Assembly (NCBI GenBank): GCA_963741615.1
Contig: CAVUIU010000019.1
Coordinates: 372,001-436,000, forward strand
DNA: 64,000 nt
Origin: UBA9676 sp963741615
GTDB lineage: Bacteria; Actinomycetota; Actinomycetes; Streptosporangiales; Streptosporangiaceae
Direction of reading: 5' to 3'
The notes beneath the pieces were generated by a model. That model saw only the letters and a list, made by a program, of their open reading frames with translations, made no database searches and was not told the DNA's origin. The translations under genes were made by a program, and so were the position numbers. Below, piece after piece: positions 7,983 to 15,693 of the stretch; the stretch's first letter is position 1; each line of letters opens with the position of its first letter.

Positions 7983-8276
7983 CTCCGTCCCAGTGTATCC
8001 CCGCGCGGCCCGCCGCCGCAGTTCCCGGGCCCGGGCCACCGGCCCCGGCCACCGCCCCGCCGTGCCCAGCGCCCGGCTGCATTGCGCGGCGGCCACGCCA
8101 CCGCGCGAGAATCCCTGCCGGGCCGGCCCAACCGATACCGGCCCCCGGCCGTCTCAGGTAGCACCGGGACACCCGCAGCGGCGTGCCCGGTAACCCGCCG
8201 CCGGGCAGAAGGTGTGGTAGAACCTGTGCAATCCCCATCCACCGACGCCACCGCCGCAGCCGCGGGCAGCGTCACC

Positions 8277-8825
8277 ATGCTGGTGGGGCCCTGGAGCGCT
8301 CCGGCGGGGACCGCCACCCGAGGTGATGCTGTGGAGAGGTTCCGCGCCACCGACCGGGCAGCGGCCGAGGAGCTGTTCAACGCGTGCTATCCCCGCCTCG
8401 CCGGCTGGGTGCGCCGGCTGGTCGATGACGACGACACCGCACACGAGATCGCCGCCGAGGCGTTCACCCGGCTGCTCGCGCGGTGGTCATCGCTGGATAA
8501 CCCGCAGAGTTACCTCTACATGATCGCGACGAACCTGGTCCGCGACCACTGGCGCCGGAAGGGGCGGGAGCGCCGTGCGCTGCGCGCGGTGAGCGCCGCA
8601 TCCCACGGCGACCCGGTGTCCCACCCGGCGCAGGACGTGGACGTGCGCGCCCTCATCCAGTCGCTGCCCGACCGGCTGCGCCAGCCGTTCCTGCTCTATC
8701 ACTACGCGGGGTTCCCGATCCGGGACGTGGCCACGATGCTCGGCCGGCCGGAGGGGACGGTCAAGGCGGATCTGCATCAGGCGCGGGCCAGGCTCCGTGC
8801 CGCGCTGGGGGAATCCCGTGTCTGA
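8277..8825 (+). CDS. ECF RNA polymerase sigma factor
   Basis: From ATG 8277 the product has 182 residues. Region 2 is AAEELFNACYPRLAGWVRRLVDDDDTAHEIAAEAFTRLLARWSSLDNPQSYLYMIATNLVRDHWRRKGRERRA. Region 4 is ALIQSLPDRLRQPFLLYHYAGFPIRDVATMLGRPEGTVKADLHQARARLRAAL. No region 3 is present, as in extracytoplasmic-function sigma factors. The frame is open for hundreds of codons upstream, so the start is uncertain: GTG 8214 and GTG 8226 are alternatives. The stop overlaps the next gene's GTG by eight bases, which strongly suggests the next gene encodes its membrane partner or anti-sigma factor. Confidence 0.87.
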   Translation: MLVGPWSAPAGTATRGDAVERFRATDRAAAEELFNACYPRLAGWVRRLVDDDDTAHEIAAEAFTRLLARWSSLDNPQSYLYMIATNLVRDHWRRKGRERRALRAVSAASHGDPVSHPAQDVDVRALIQSLPDRLRQPFLLYHYAGFPIRDVATMLGRPEGTVKADLHQARARLRAALGESRV

Positions 8826-10197
8826 GCCGCGCGACGAACTCGACACCTGGCTGGACGCCCGGGTGCGGCCGCTGCTGCCGCCGCCAGGCACGTTCGACCG
8901 TGTCACCAGGCAGGCGCGCAGGCGGCGGACCAGGCGGGCGGTCATGTCCGCGGCCGGTGCGCTGGCGATCGCCGCCGTCGCCGCGGTCGTCATCCCCACG
9001 GTGGCGATTCCCGCGCTGGAGACGGGCCGCCAGGCCAGCACCGCTGGCGGGTCGCACACCACGCCGCCCTCCCCCCGGCATCCGGCCCCGGTGAAGTCCA
9101 GCCCCACGCCCGCCGCGACCGCGCACGCAGGCCCCGCCGCGCCGCCGGCGCCGCCGCCGCTGTCGGTCACCTTCGTCGGCGTGTCCACCGGCTGGGTGAT
9201 GGGCCAGGCAACCCCCGCCGGGCAATGCAACCTGCCGACGGCGACTGCCTGCATCGTGCTGCAGCGCACCGACACGGGTGGCGCGGGCTGGCGCACCGTC
9301 CATGCGCCGCCCGCCCACGGCCCGGACGGTGCCACCGGGGTGAGCCAGATCCGCTTCCTCACCCGCAGCGACGGCTGGGCGTTCGGCCCGCAGCTGTGGG
9401 CCACCCACGACGCGGGCCGGACGTGGACCCAGATCCCGACCGGCGGCATGCGCGTGACCTCCCTGGAAGCCCGGGGCCAGCAGGTGTTCTCGGTCTGGGC
9501 GCGCTGCACCGGGACCGGGACCGGCTTCGCGGCACACTGCACCGGCTTCGCCGTCTACTCCAGCCGCCCCGGCAGCAATGCGTGGGCACCGGTGCCGGGC
9601 GCGTCGGGCTTCGGCCTCGCTGGCGCCGACAGCGCCGCGTCCCTGCTGCTCACCGGGACCGCTGGCTACCTGCTGACACCGGAGGGGATCATTTTCACCG
9701 GCCCGCTGACCGGTGCTGCCTGGCAGCCGGCCGCTGGCACGGTGAGCCAGGGGTCCGCGCCCTGCCGGCCCGGGCCCGCCCAGCCCGACGGCCAGCCGTC
9801 CGGGGCCCTGCTCGCCGCCAGCGGGGCCTCCGGCCTGGACCTGCTGTGCACCGGCCCCTCCACGGGCGGCCAGCAGCGCAAGACCATCTACGCCTCGAAG
9901 GATGGCGGGCACAGCTGGCAGCCAGGCCAGGCCCCCGCCGCCGGGACTGCAACTTTCCTGTCGGGCAGCCCGTCAGGCGCCCTGGTGCTCGCCACGAACC
10001 TGGGTATCGAGGTTTCCGCGGACGGCGGAGCGACCTGGATGGCAGCCGGCGGAACCATGCCATCCGGCGGCTTCACCTACGTGGGCATGACCACCGCCAC
10101 GCAGGGCGTGGCCGTCCCGGCCGACCCGGCGCAGCGGGCCATCTGGTTCACCTACGACGGTGGCAGCACGTGGCTGCCCTCCCCGGTCAGGGGCTAG
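8818..10197 (+). CDS. Membrane-anchored beta-propeller protein, candidate anti-sigma partner
   Basis: This 459-residue protein starts at GTG 8818, with GGGGGA upstream, inside the sigma gene's 3' end. It has a cytosolic basic N-terminus (about 1-41, DELDTWLDARVRPLLPPP then RQARRRRTRRA), one membrane helix (about 43-63), a Pro/Thr/Ala-rich stalk and an extracytoplasmic beta-propeller. The propeller shows repeated BNR/Ycf48-like blades: GWAFGPQLWATHDAGRTW, KTIYASKDGGHSW, GIEVSADGGATW and IWFTYDGGSTW. No zinc HXXXCXXC anti-sigma motif is present. Position suggests that the short N-terminal tail contacts the sigma factor while the propeller senses something outside; that is inference. Confidence 0.8.
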   Translation: MSEPRDELDTWLDARVRPLLPPPGTFDRVTRQARRRRTRRAVMSAAGALAIAAVAAVVIPTVAIPALETGRQASTAGGSHTTPPSPRHPAPVKSSPTPAATAHAGPAAPPAPPPLSVTFVGVSTGWVMGQATPAGQCNLPTATACIVLQRTDTGGAGWRTVHAPPAHGPDGATGVSQIRFLTRSDGWAFGPQLWATHDAGRTWTQIPTGGMRVTSLEARGQQVFSVWARCTGTGTGFAAHCTGFAVYSSRPGSNAWAPVPGASGFGLAGADSAASLLLTGTAGYLLTPEGIIFTGPLTGAAWQPAAGTVSQGSAPCRPGPAQPDGQPSGALLAASGASGLDLLCTGPSTGGQQRKTIYASKDGGHSWQPGQAPAAGTATFLSGSPSGALVLATNLGIEVSADGGATWMAAGGTMPSGGFTYVGMTTATQGVAVPADPAQRAIWFTYDGGSTWLPSPVRG

Positions 10198-10293
10198 CGG
10201 CCCGGCCCGGGCGGCTGAGGAAGTCCAGCGCCAGCGGCTCTGGCCAGCCGCACAACGAAGGCCCCAGCGGCCGCAGCAGCCCCGGCAGCCCGG

Positions 10294-10854
10294 TCAGTCC
10301 TGATCACGAACCCCCGCATCCTCGCCGGCTGGGAGGTCGCCGGGCGGCTCCGTCACGAAGTCGCCTGCCCCCAGGCGCAGCTCGCGCAGCAGCGTGAAGA
10401 CCTGCCCCAGTTCGCGGGTGCCGTAACGGCCCATCCCGAACTGGGCGGCCATCAGGTCCTCGGTCGCCCGTTCGGCGGCTTTGCGGCCCAGCCCGGTGAT
10501 CTCGGCCAGGGTGCCGCGGCCGTCCCGCGGGTTGGGCCGGCGGACCACCATGCCCTGTTCCTCCAGCCGGTCGATCGTGTTGGTGACGCTGGTGGGGTGG
10601 ACCATCAGCCGCTCGCCGATCACCCGCAGCGGCAGCGCACCCTGGCGGCTGAAGGTCAGCAGGATCAGGGCCTCGTAGCGGGCGAAGGTGAGCCCGTACG
10701 GCCGCAGCAGGCTGTCGAGCTCAGCCAGCAGGAGCTGCTGCGCACGCATGATCGAGGTCACGGCGGCCATCGCGTCCGCCGGGCCGAATCTCCGCTCCCA
10801 GATCTGCGCGGCCCGCGCGATCGGATCGAACGGCAGTTCCAGAGGCTTCGCCAC
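10294..10854 (-). CDS. MarR-family transcriptional regulator
   Basis: This 186-residue regulator starts MAKPLELPFDPIARAAQIWERRFG, with a dimerisation helix (AVTSIMRAQQLLLAELDSLLRPYG). The winged helix is LTFARYEALILLTFSRQGALPLRVIGERLMVHPTSVTNTIDRLEEQGMVVRRPNPRDGRGTLAEIT. The acidic C-terminal tail (PPGDLPAGEDAGVRDQD) is unusual but not diagnostic. This long form with PFDPIARA and WERRFG is common in actinomycetes, often near acyl-CoA genes. It is divergent from the degenerate ABC-type gene at 11046. No target is identified. Confidence 0.9.
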   Translation of the reverse strand: MAKPLELPFDPIARAAQIWERRFGPADAMAAVTSIMRAQQLLLAELDSLLRPYGLTFARYEALILLTFSRQGALPLRVIGERLMVHPTSVTNTIDRLEEQGMVVRRPNPRDGRGTLAEITGLGRKAAERATEDLMAAQFGMGRYGTRELGQVFTLLRELRLGAGDFVTEPPGDLPAGEDAGVRDQD

Positions 10855-10994
10855 ACATCCACGCTACCGGCGCTCCCGCCTCGCCCGGTGGGCACCCGCG
10901 CCCTGCGCCCATGCCCGCCCCCGTGCCCTCCGGAGCCAGCGCCCATCCCGTGCCCGGACCCATCCCCTGGCTCACACCCTCACTGCTACCTACC

Positions 10995-11023
10995 GTGACA
11001 ATTAAGCTGCACAGAGTTATATT
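10995..11023 (+). promoter_or_regulatory. Predicted sigma-70-type promoter for the ABC-like gene
   Basis: GTGACA (10995-11000) and TATATT (11018-11023) are spaced by 17 bp, five of six matches each to the -35 and -10 consensus. They stand out as an AT-rich island in this GC-rich DNA. The predicted start would leave a leader of about 15 bases containing GGGAAGG before GTG 11046. Confidence 0.55.
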
Positions 11024-11045
11024 TCCTGCTGGGAAGGCTGCCAGA

Positions 11046-11750
11046 GTGACGGGGGTGGCCATGCGTTCCGGTGATGGCATGGCGGTTGACTGCCCGGTGC
11101 TCGCCGCGGGTGTCGGTGTGAGGCACGGCTGGGGCTGGGTGCTGCGGGCTGCCAGCTTCCGGATGGCCGGATCGGCGACCGGCGGAAGCGCCGTCGGCAT
11201 CGTCACCGCCCGGCAGGCGGCCGGATCTGTCATGGTCGACCTCCTGGCCGGGCATGCCAGGCCGGCCCACGGGGAACTCCGGGTGCTGGGCAGGGACCTG
11301 ACCACCGCGGTCGGCCGCGCCGCCATCAGGCATCAGGTGGGGGTGGCCCGGCGGTCCGGCTGGTGCCAGCCCGGCCTGCGGGTGCGTGGCCTGGTCGAGC
11401 ACGCGGCCCGGGTGGCCGATCTGCCGGGGGGGCACGGGGAGGTGCTCACCGCCGCCATCCTCGACCGGCTCGCCCTTACCGCGTGGGCTGATGTGCCTAT
11501 CCGGTCCGCGCCGGCCGCGGTGGGCCGCCGGGCCAGGCTGGCCGCCGCCGCCGTGCACGAACCGGATCTGCTGCTGCTCGATGGGCTGCTCGACGACCTC
11601 AGCCAGGACGGGGCGGCCAGCGTCGCCTGCTATGTGCGCGACCTGGCCCGGGATACGGCGATCGTCGCGACCGGCCACGATTCCGCTGCCCTGGATCTGG
11701 CCTGCGACGAGGTGCTCACCCTCGCCGACGGCGTCCTCGTCGGCGTCTGA
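11046..11750 (+). CDS. Degenerate ABC-transporter-type ATPase
   Basis: The 234-residue protein follows the layout of an ABC nucleotide-binding domain but lacks its catalytic residues. The Walker A position reads GIVTARQAAGSVMVDLLAG (about 51-69), without GxxGxGK(S/T). The signature position reads APAAVGRRARLAAAAVHEPD. Walker B is LLLLDG followed by LLDDLS (about 175-185), with Gly where the catalytic Glu belongs. An H-loop-like ATGHD (208-212) survives. Flanking segments (HGELRVLGRDL, DEVLTLADGVLVG) are still ABC-like. No permease is adjacent. It is probably a non-hydrolysing ABC relative with a structural or regulatory role. GTG 11046 follows GGGAAGG; ATG 11061 is an alternative. Confidence 0.75.
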   Translation: MTGVAMRSGDGMAVDCPVLAAGVGVRHGWGWVLRAASFRMAGSATGGSAVGIVTARQAAGSVMVDLLAGHARPAHGELRVLGRDLTTAVGRAAIRHQVGVARRSGWCQPGLRVRGLVEHAARVADLPGGHGEVLTAAILDRLALTAWADVPIRSAPAAVGRRARLAAAAVHEPDLLLLDGLLDDLSQDGAASVACYVRDLARDTAIVATGHDSAALDLACDEVLTLADGVLVGV

Positions 11751-11813
11751 CGCGGCCAGGGCCGACCAGCGCCGTCCCGCCGGTATCGCGCGGATGGGAT
11801 TAGGCTGCGGCAC

Positions 11814-12845
11814 ATGGACTGGAGCCTGCTGGGCTGCGGGGCTGGCGGTCATGTCACTTTCGCGCCTGACGAGCCCGCGCTCCACGAGCGGCTGAGCGTG
11901 AGCACCCGCGAGGGTGCCGCCTGGCGCTGTCTGCGTTGTGGTGCTTTCGTCATTGGCGAGCCGACGACCAGCGGCCCGGTCTCGGCGGCGCCCCGGGTAC
12001 GGCGGGGCAAGGAACTGCGCAGCGCGCTCATCCTGCGGCTGTTCGCCGTCGAGCGGTTCCTGCGGGCGATCATCTTCGGCGTGCTGGCGGTCGCCATCTG
12101 GCGATTCAAGAGTTCCCGGCTCTCGATCGAGCAGGCGTACGACCACGAGCTGCCGGCGGTGCGGGCCCTGCTGCGCGAACTCGGCTTCAACGTCAACCAC
12201 TCCAAGCTGCTCGGCCTCATCCAGCACGCCTTCAAGCTCGACCCCCGCATCCTGACCTGGCTCGCGCTGGGCGCCGCGGCGTACGCGGTCATCGAGATCA
12301 TCGAAGCCGTCGGGCTGTGGCTGCTGAAGCGCTGGGGCGAGTACTTCGCCATGGTGGCCACCTCGGTCTTCATCCCCTACGAGATCTATGACCTGACAGC
12401 GAAGGTGACCGTGCTACGCGTGGTGGCCTTCGCCATCAACGTGGCCCTGGTCGTCTACCTGGTGCTCACCAAACGCCTCTTCGGCGCGCGCGGCGGCAAG
12501 AAGGCGTACGAAGCCCGGCTGCGCAGCGCATCCATCCTGCAAGCGGAGATCGACGCCCTGGCGGCTGCCCAGATCGCACCGGCCGCGGCGGCGGCACAGG
12601 CCGCGTCCGCCCCGCGCCCCGGCGAAGCAGCCCAGCCCGGCGAAGCGGATCAGCCCGGCGAAGCAGGCCAGCCCGGCGAGGCAGGCCAGCCCCGCGACGC
12701 AGATCAGCCCCGCGAAGCGGATCAGCCCGGCGGGGCCGGGGCGGACACGCGCGCAGATCCGGACCCGCAGGGCGGGGCGCAGGCGGCGGACGGGACAGAT
12801 CAGCCCACCGATGCCGCCGCCACGAGCTCGTCCGCGGCCGAGTAG
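11814..12845 (+). CDS. DUF2127-type integral membrane protein
   Basis: This 343-residue protein has a cytosolic N-terminus with CLRCG (about 40-44). Several membrane helices follow (LRLFAVERFLRAIIFGVLAVAIW, ILTWLALGAAAYAVIEIIEAVGLWLL, YFAMVATSVFIPYEIYDL, VLRVVAFAINVALVVYLVLT). The core EAVGLWLLKRWGEYFAMVATSVFIPYEIYDL matches DUF2127 proteins of unknown function. The C-terminal 90 residues are low-complexity with repeated Pro-Gly-Glu-Ala-Xaa-Gln units coming from short DNA repeats (about 12620-12740). Its 3' end overlaps the convergent meaB gene by 46 bases. Confidence 0.85.
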   Translation: MDWSLLGCGAGGHVTFAPDEPALHERLSVSTREGAAWRCLRCGAFVIGEPTTSGPVSAAPRVRRGKELRSALILRLFAVERFLRAIIFGVLAVAIWRFKSSRLSIEQAYDHELPAVRALLRELGFNVNHSKLLGLIQHAFKLDPRILTWLALGAAAYAVIEIIEAVGLWLLKRWGEYFAMVATSVFIPYEIYDLTAKVTVLRVVAFAINVALVVYLVLTKRLFGARGGKKAYEARLRSASILQAEIDALAAAQIAPAAAAAQAASAPRPGEAAQPGEADQPGEAGQPGEAGQPRDADQPREADQPGGAGADTRADPDPQGGAQAADGTDQPTDAAATSSSAAE

Positions 12846-13747
12846 GGATCGAGTTCCCCGGCAGCGACCCGGGCCGCCAGCTCGTCGAGCCGGGAGCCGC
12901 CGGGCAGCCCGCCCACCCGCTGGCGCAGCGCGGCCACGGCGATCGCGCCCACCTCCTCCCGGGCCCGGGCCAGCCGGCGGCGGTCCCGCTCACCCGACGC
13001 GTCCAGCCAGGACCAATGGGCATCGAGCTGGCCGGTCAGGTCGGCGATGCCGTCCCCGGCCGTCGCGGTGGCGGTCACGATGGGCGGCTTCCAGTCGCCC
13101 TTGCCATGCCGGGCCATGGCGATCATCGTGCGCAGATCCCGCACCGTCTCCTGCGCGCCCGGTTTGTCGCACTTATTGACCACGAAGATGTCCGCGACCT
13201 CCAGGATGCCCGCCTTGGCGGCCTGGATCGCGTCTCCCATCCCCGGCGCGACAAGAACAAGCGTGGTGTCGGCGAGAGAGGCGATCTCCACCTCCGCCTG
13301 GCCCACCCCGACGGTCTCAATGAGGACGACGCCGAACCCGGCCGCGTCCAGCACCCGCAGCGCCTGCGGGGTGGCCGCCGACAGCCCCCCAAGGTGGCCC
13401 CGGCTGGCCATGGACCGGATGAACACCCCGGGATCGGTGGCGTGATCCTGCATCCGCACCCGGTCGCCGAGCAGCGCCCCGCCGCTGAACGGGGAGGTGG
13501 GATCCACCGCGAGCACGCCTACCCGCAGATCGCGCTCCCGGTAGGCGCTCACCAGGGCCGTCGTGACCGTGGACTTGCCCACACCCGGGGCCCCGGTCAG
13601 CCCGATCACCCGTGCCCGGCCCGCGAACGGCGCCAGTGCCTTCATGACCGGCCGGAGCCCGGCGGCCCCGTTCTCGACCAGTGAGACCAGCCGCGCCAGC
13701 GCCCGCACGTCCCCGGCCAGTGCCCGGTCGATAGCGTCCTCAGTCAC
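12800..13747 (-). CDS. meaB: MeaB-type GTPase chaperone of B12-dependent mutase
   Basis: This 315-residue G3E GTPase gates cofactor loading and protects acyl-CoA mutases. Seen motifs are Walker A GLTGAPGVGKSTVTTAL, switch segment AVDPTSPFSGGALLGDRVRMQDHA, the MeaB motif FIRSMASRGHLGGLS, ETVGVGQAEVEIASLADTTLVLVAPGMGDAIQAAKAGILEVADIFVVNKCD with the NKCD base-recognition motif, and a C-terminal dimerisation arm. GTG 13747 overlaps the thiolase stop by eight bases (GTGACTGA), so the two genes are translationally coupled. Its client is likely the IcmA mutase here or a methylmalonyl-CoA mutase elsewhere. Its 3' end runs 46 bases into the convergent DUF2127 gene. Confidence 0.93.
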   Translation of the reverse strand: MTEDAIDRALAGDVRALARLVSLVENGAAGLRPVMKALAPFAGRARVIGLTGAPGVGKSTVTTALVSAYRERDLRVGVLAVDPTSPFSGGALLGDRVRMQDHATDPGVFIRSMASRGHLGGLSAATPQALRVLDAAGFGVVLIETVGVGQAEVEIASLADTTLVLVAPGMGDAIQAAKAGILEVADIFVVNKCDKPGAQETVRDLRTMIAMARHGKGDWKPPIVTATATAGDGIADLTGQLDAHWSWLDASGERDRRRLARAREEVGAIAVAALRQRVGGLPGGSRLDELAARVAAGELDPYSAADELVAAASVG

Positions 13748-14939
13748 GTCCAGCCGCCGCGGGCACGCGCAGCAGCAGCGCGCTACCCTGCCCGCCGCCC
13801 CCGCACAGCGCCGCGGCGCCCAGGCCGCCCCCGCGCCGGCCCAGTTCGCGGACGAGGTGCAGGGCGATCCGTGCTCCCGACGCCCCGATCGGATGGCCGA
13901 TCGCGATGGCGCCGCCGTTGACGTTGACGTTCTCGTCACCGATCCCGAGGTCACGCATGGACTGCAGGACCACGGAGGCGAAGGCCTCATTGATCTCGAT
14001 GAGCCCGAGGTCGGCCACGGTGAGCCCGGCCTTGCCGAGGGCGTGGTTGATGGCGCGGGACGGCTGGGACTGCAGTGAGTTGTCGGGCCCGGCCACGTTG
14101 CCGTGCGCCCCGACCTCGGCCAGCACGCTGATGCCCCTGGCCCTGGCCGCCTCGGCGGACATCACCACGACGGCGCAGGCGCCGTCGGAGATCTGCGAGG
14201 CGGAGCCGGCGGTTATCGTCCCGCCGGCGCCGAACGCGGGGCGCAATCTGCCGAGCGCCTCGGCGGTGGTGTCCGGCCTGACGCCCTCGTCGGTGTCGAA
14301 CCGGACCGCCTCCCCGCGCCGCTGCGGGATGTCAACGGCGACGATCTCGTCCGCCAGCAGGCCGTCCTTGATGGCCGCCGCCGCGCGCTGGTGCGACCGG
14401 GCCGCGAAATCGTCCTGCTCCGCGCGGCCGATGCCCAGCCGCGCATTATGGGCGTCAGTGAGCTCACCCATGGGGGAATGGTCAAACGGATCGGTCAGGC
14501 CATCGAGTGCCATGGCGTCAGCCAATTCGATAGGGCCGAACTTGTGCCCGGTTCGTGCTCCCGCCAGCAAGTGCGGGGCCCGCGTCATGGACTCCATCCC
14601 GCCGGCCACCACGATCTCGAACTCGCCCGCCTTGATCAGCTGCGCGGCGAGGGCGATCGCGTCCAGGCCGGACAGGCACACCTTGTTGATGGTGATCGCG
14701 GGCACGGTCATCGGGATGCCGGCCGCCACCGCGGCCTGCCGGGCCGGGATCTGGCCCGCCCCGGCCTGAAGCACCTGGCCCATGATCACGTACTCGGGGT
14801 CGGCGCCCGTCAGGCCGCTGCGTTCCAGCGCCGCCTTGATGACGATGCCGCCCAGAGCGGCGGCGGTGAAGTCCGTCAGCGAGCCGAGCAGCCGGCCGAC
14901 CGCCGTCCGGGCGCCACCGGTGATAACCGCTTCGGGCAT
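13740..14939 (-). CDS. Acetyl-CoA C-acetyltransferase (thiolase)
   Basis: The 399-residue thiolase condenses or cleaves acyl-CoA units. The acylated cysteine lies in TINKVCLSGLDAIALAAQLI (about residue 91). The catalytic His is in NVNGGAIAIGHPIGASGARI and the second Cys in AALCGGGGQGSALLLRVP. Length and motifs fit the AtoB class. ATG 14939 has GGAGGAAGCC before it; the open frame extends further but without similarity. It is coupled to meaB downstream and divergent from methylmalonyl-CoA epimerase, so it sits in an acyl-CoA interconversion cluster. Confidence 0.93.
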   Translation of the reverse strand: MPEAVITGGARTAVGRLLGSLTDFTAAALGGIVIKAALERSGLTGADPEYVIMGQVLQAGAGQIPARQAAVAAGIPMTVPAITINKVCLSGLDAIALAAQLIKAGEFEIVVAGGMESMTRAPHLLAGARTGHKFGPIELADAMALDGLTDPFDHSPMGELTDAHNARLGIGRAEQDDFAARSHQRAAAAIKDGLLADEIVAVDIPQRRGEAVRFDTDEGVRPDTTAEALGRLRPAFGAGGTITAGSASQISDGACAVVVMSAEAARARGISVLAEVGAHGNVAGPDNSLQSQPSRAINHALGKAGLTVADLGLIEINEAFASVVLQSMRDLGIGDENVNVNGGAIAIGHPIGASGARIALHLVRELGRRGGGLGAAALCGGGGQGSALLLRVPAAAGRD

Positions 14940-15033
14940 GGCTTCCTCCGCTGGCTCGCCCGCCCCCCATGGTGGCCGGGCAGGGATGTCTGCCACGATA
15001 CCCAGGTACCGCCGGGTCAACGAGGGGGTAGTG

Positions 15034-15471
15034 GTGCTTGACCGGATCGATCATGTGGGAATCGCCTGCCACGATCTCGCTGCCAGGATCGCCCTGTATG
15101 AGTCCGTCTTCGACCTCACCGTGGTGAGCCGCGAGGAAAACCAGGAGCAGGGGGTCCGGGAGGCGATGCTGCGGGTGTCAGCCGCACCCGGCGGCGCGTC
15201 CTGGATCCAGCTGCTGGAGCCGCTCGCACCGGACACCCCGGTTGGCCGGTTCCTGGCCCGCCGGGGGGAGGGCGTCCACCACATCGGGTATGGGGTGGCG
15301 GACATCGCCGCGGCGCTTGAGGCCATCGGCGCGCGCGGCGTCCGCCTGCTGGACCAGCGGCCCCGCCATGGCTCGATGGGTGCCGCCATCGCGTTCCTGC
15401 ACCCGGCCGATGTGGGCGGGGTACTGACCGAGCTTGTCCAGGCGCCGAACGCAGGGCAAACGATTTCTTAG
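15034..15471 (+). CDS. mce: Methylmalonyl-CoA epimerase
   Basis: This 145-residue VOC-fold protein starts LDRIDHVGIACHDLAARIALYESVFDLTVVSRE. Metal ligands expected in the family are visible: His in DHVGIA, His in GEGVHHIGYGVADI and Glu in GGVLTELVQAP. It racemises methylmalonyl-CoA between propionyl-CoA carboxylase and the mutase. GTG 15034 is chosen because GAGGGGG lies five bases upstream and because similarity starts here; GTG 15031 is also possible. It is divergent from the thiolase-meaB pair. Confidence 0.92.
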   Translation: MLDRIDHVGIACHDLAARIALYESVFDLTVVSREENQEQGVREAMLRVSAAPGGASWIQLLEPLAPDTPVGRFLARRGEGVHHIGYGVADIAAALEAIGARGVRLLDQRPRHGSMGAAIAFLHPADVGGVLTELVQAPNAGQTIS

Positions 15472-15693
15472 CGGCCTATCTCACAACAAAGCAGGATCTC
15501 GTGGGCTGGAAGCGCGAACGCGCGCAATCGGCGGCGCGACGGTAGTACGCTTCCAGGCATTGGGCGAGCGGTCCGCAAGCACCGCGCCGACCGGCCGAAG
15601 GAAAACCCGCAAAGGTATCCCGCCATCCGCACGGCTGTGAGGTAATCGTCCGTAACCCCCGCATGTCCCCCCGTCTAGCCAGGATTAAGCCAG

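Noticed and set aside
7926..8276. Cobalamin riboswitch upstream of icmA (also sought upstream of pduO)
   Set aside because: I found no B12-box-like or multi-stem leader; only the palindromes are evident. A covariance-model search would settle this.
6960..8825. 621-residue sigma-factor frame
   Set aside because: Most of it is antisense to icmA; sigma similarity begins only near 8330, so a start at 8277 or slightly upstream is used.
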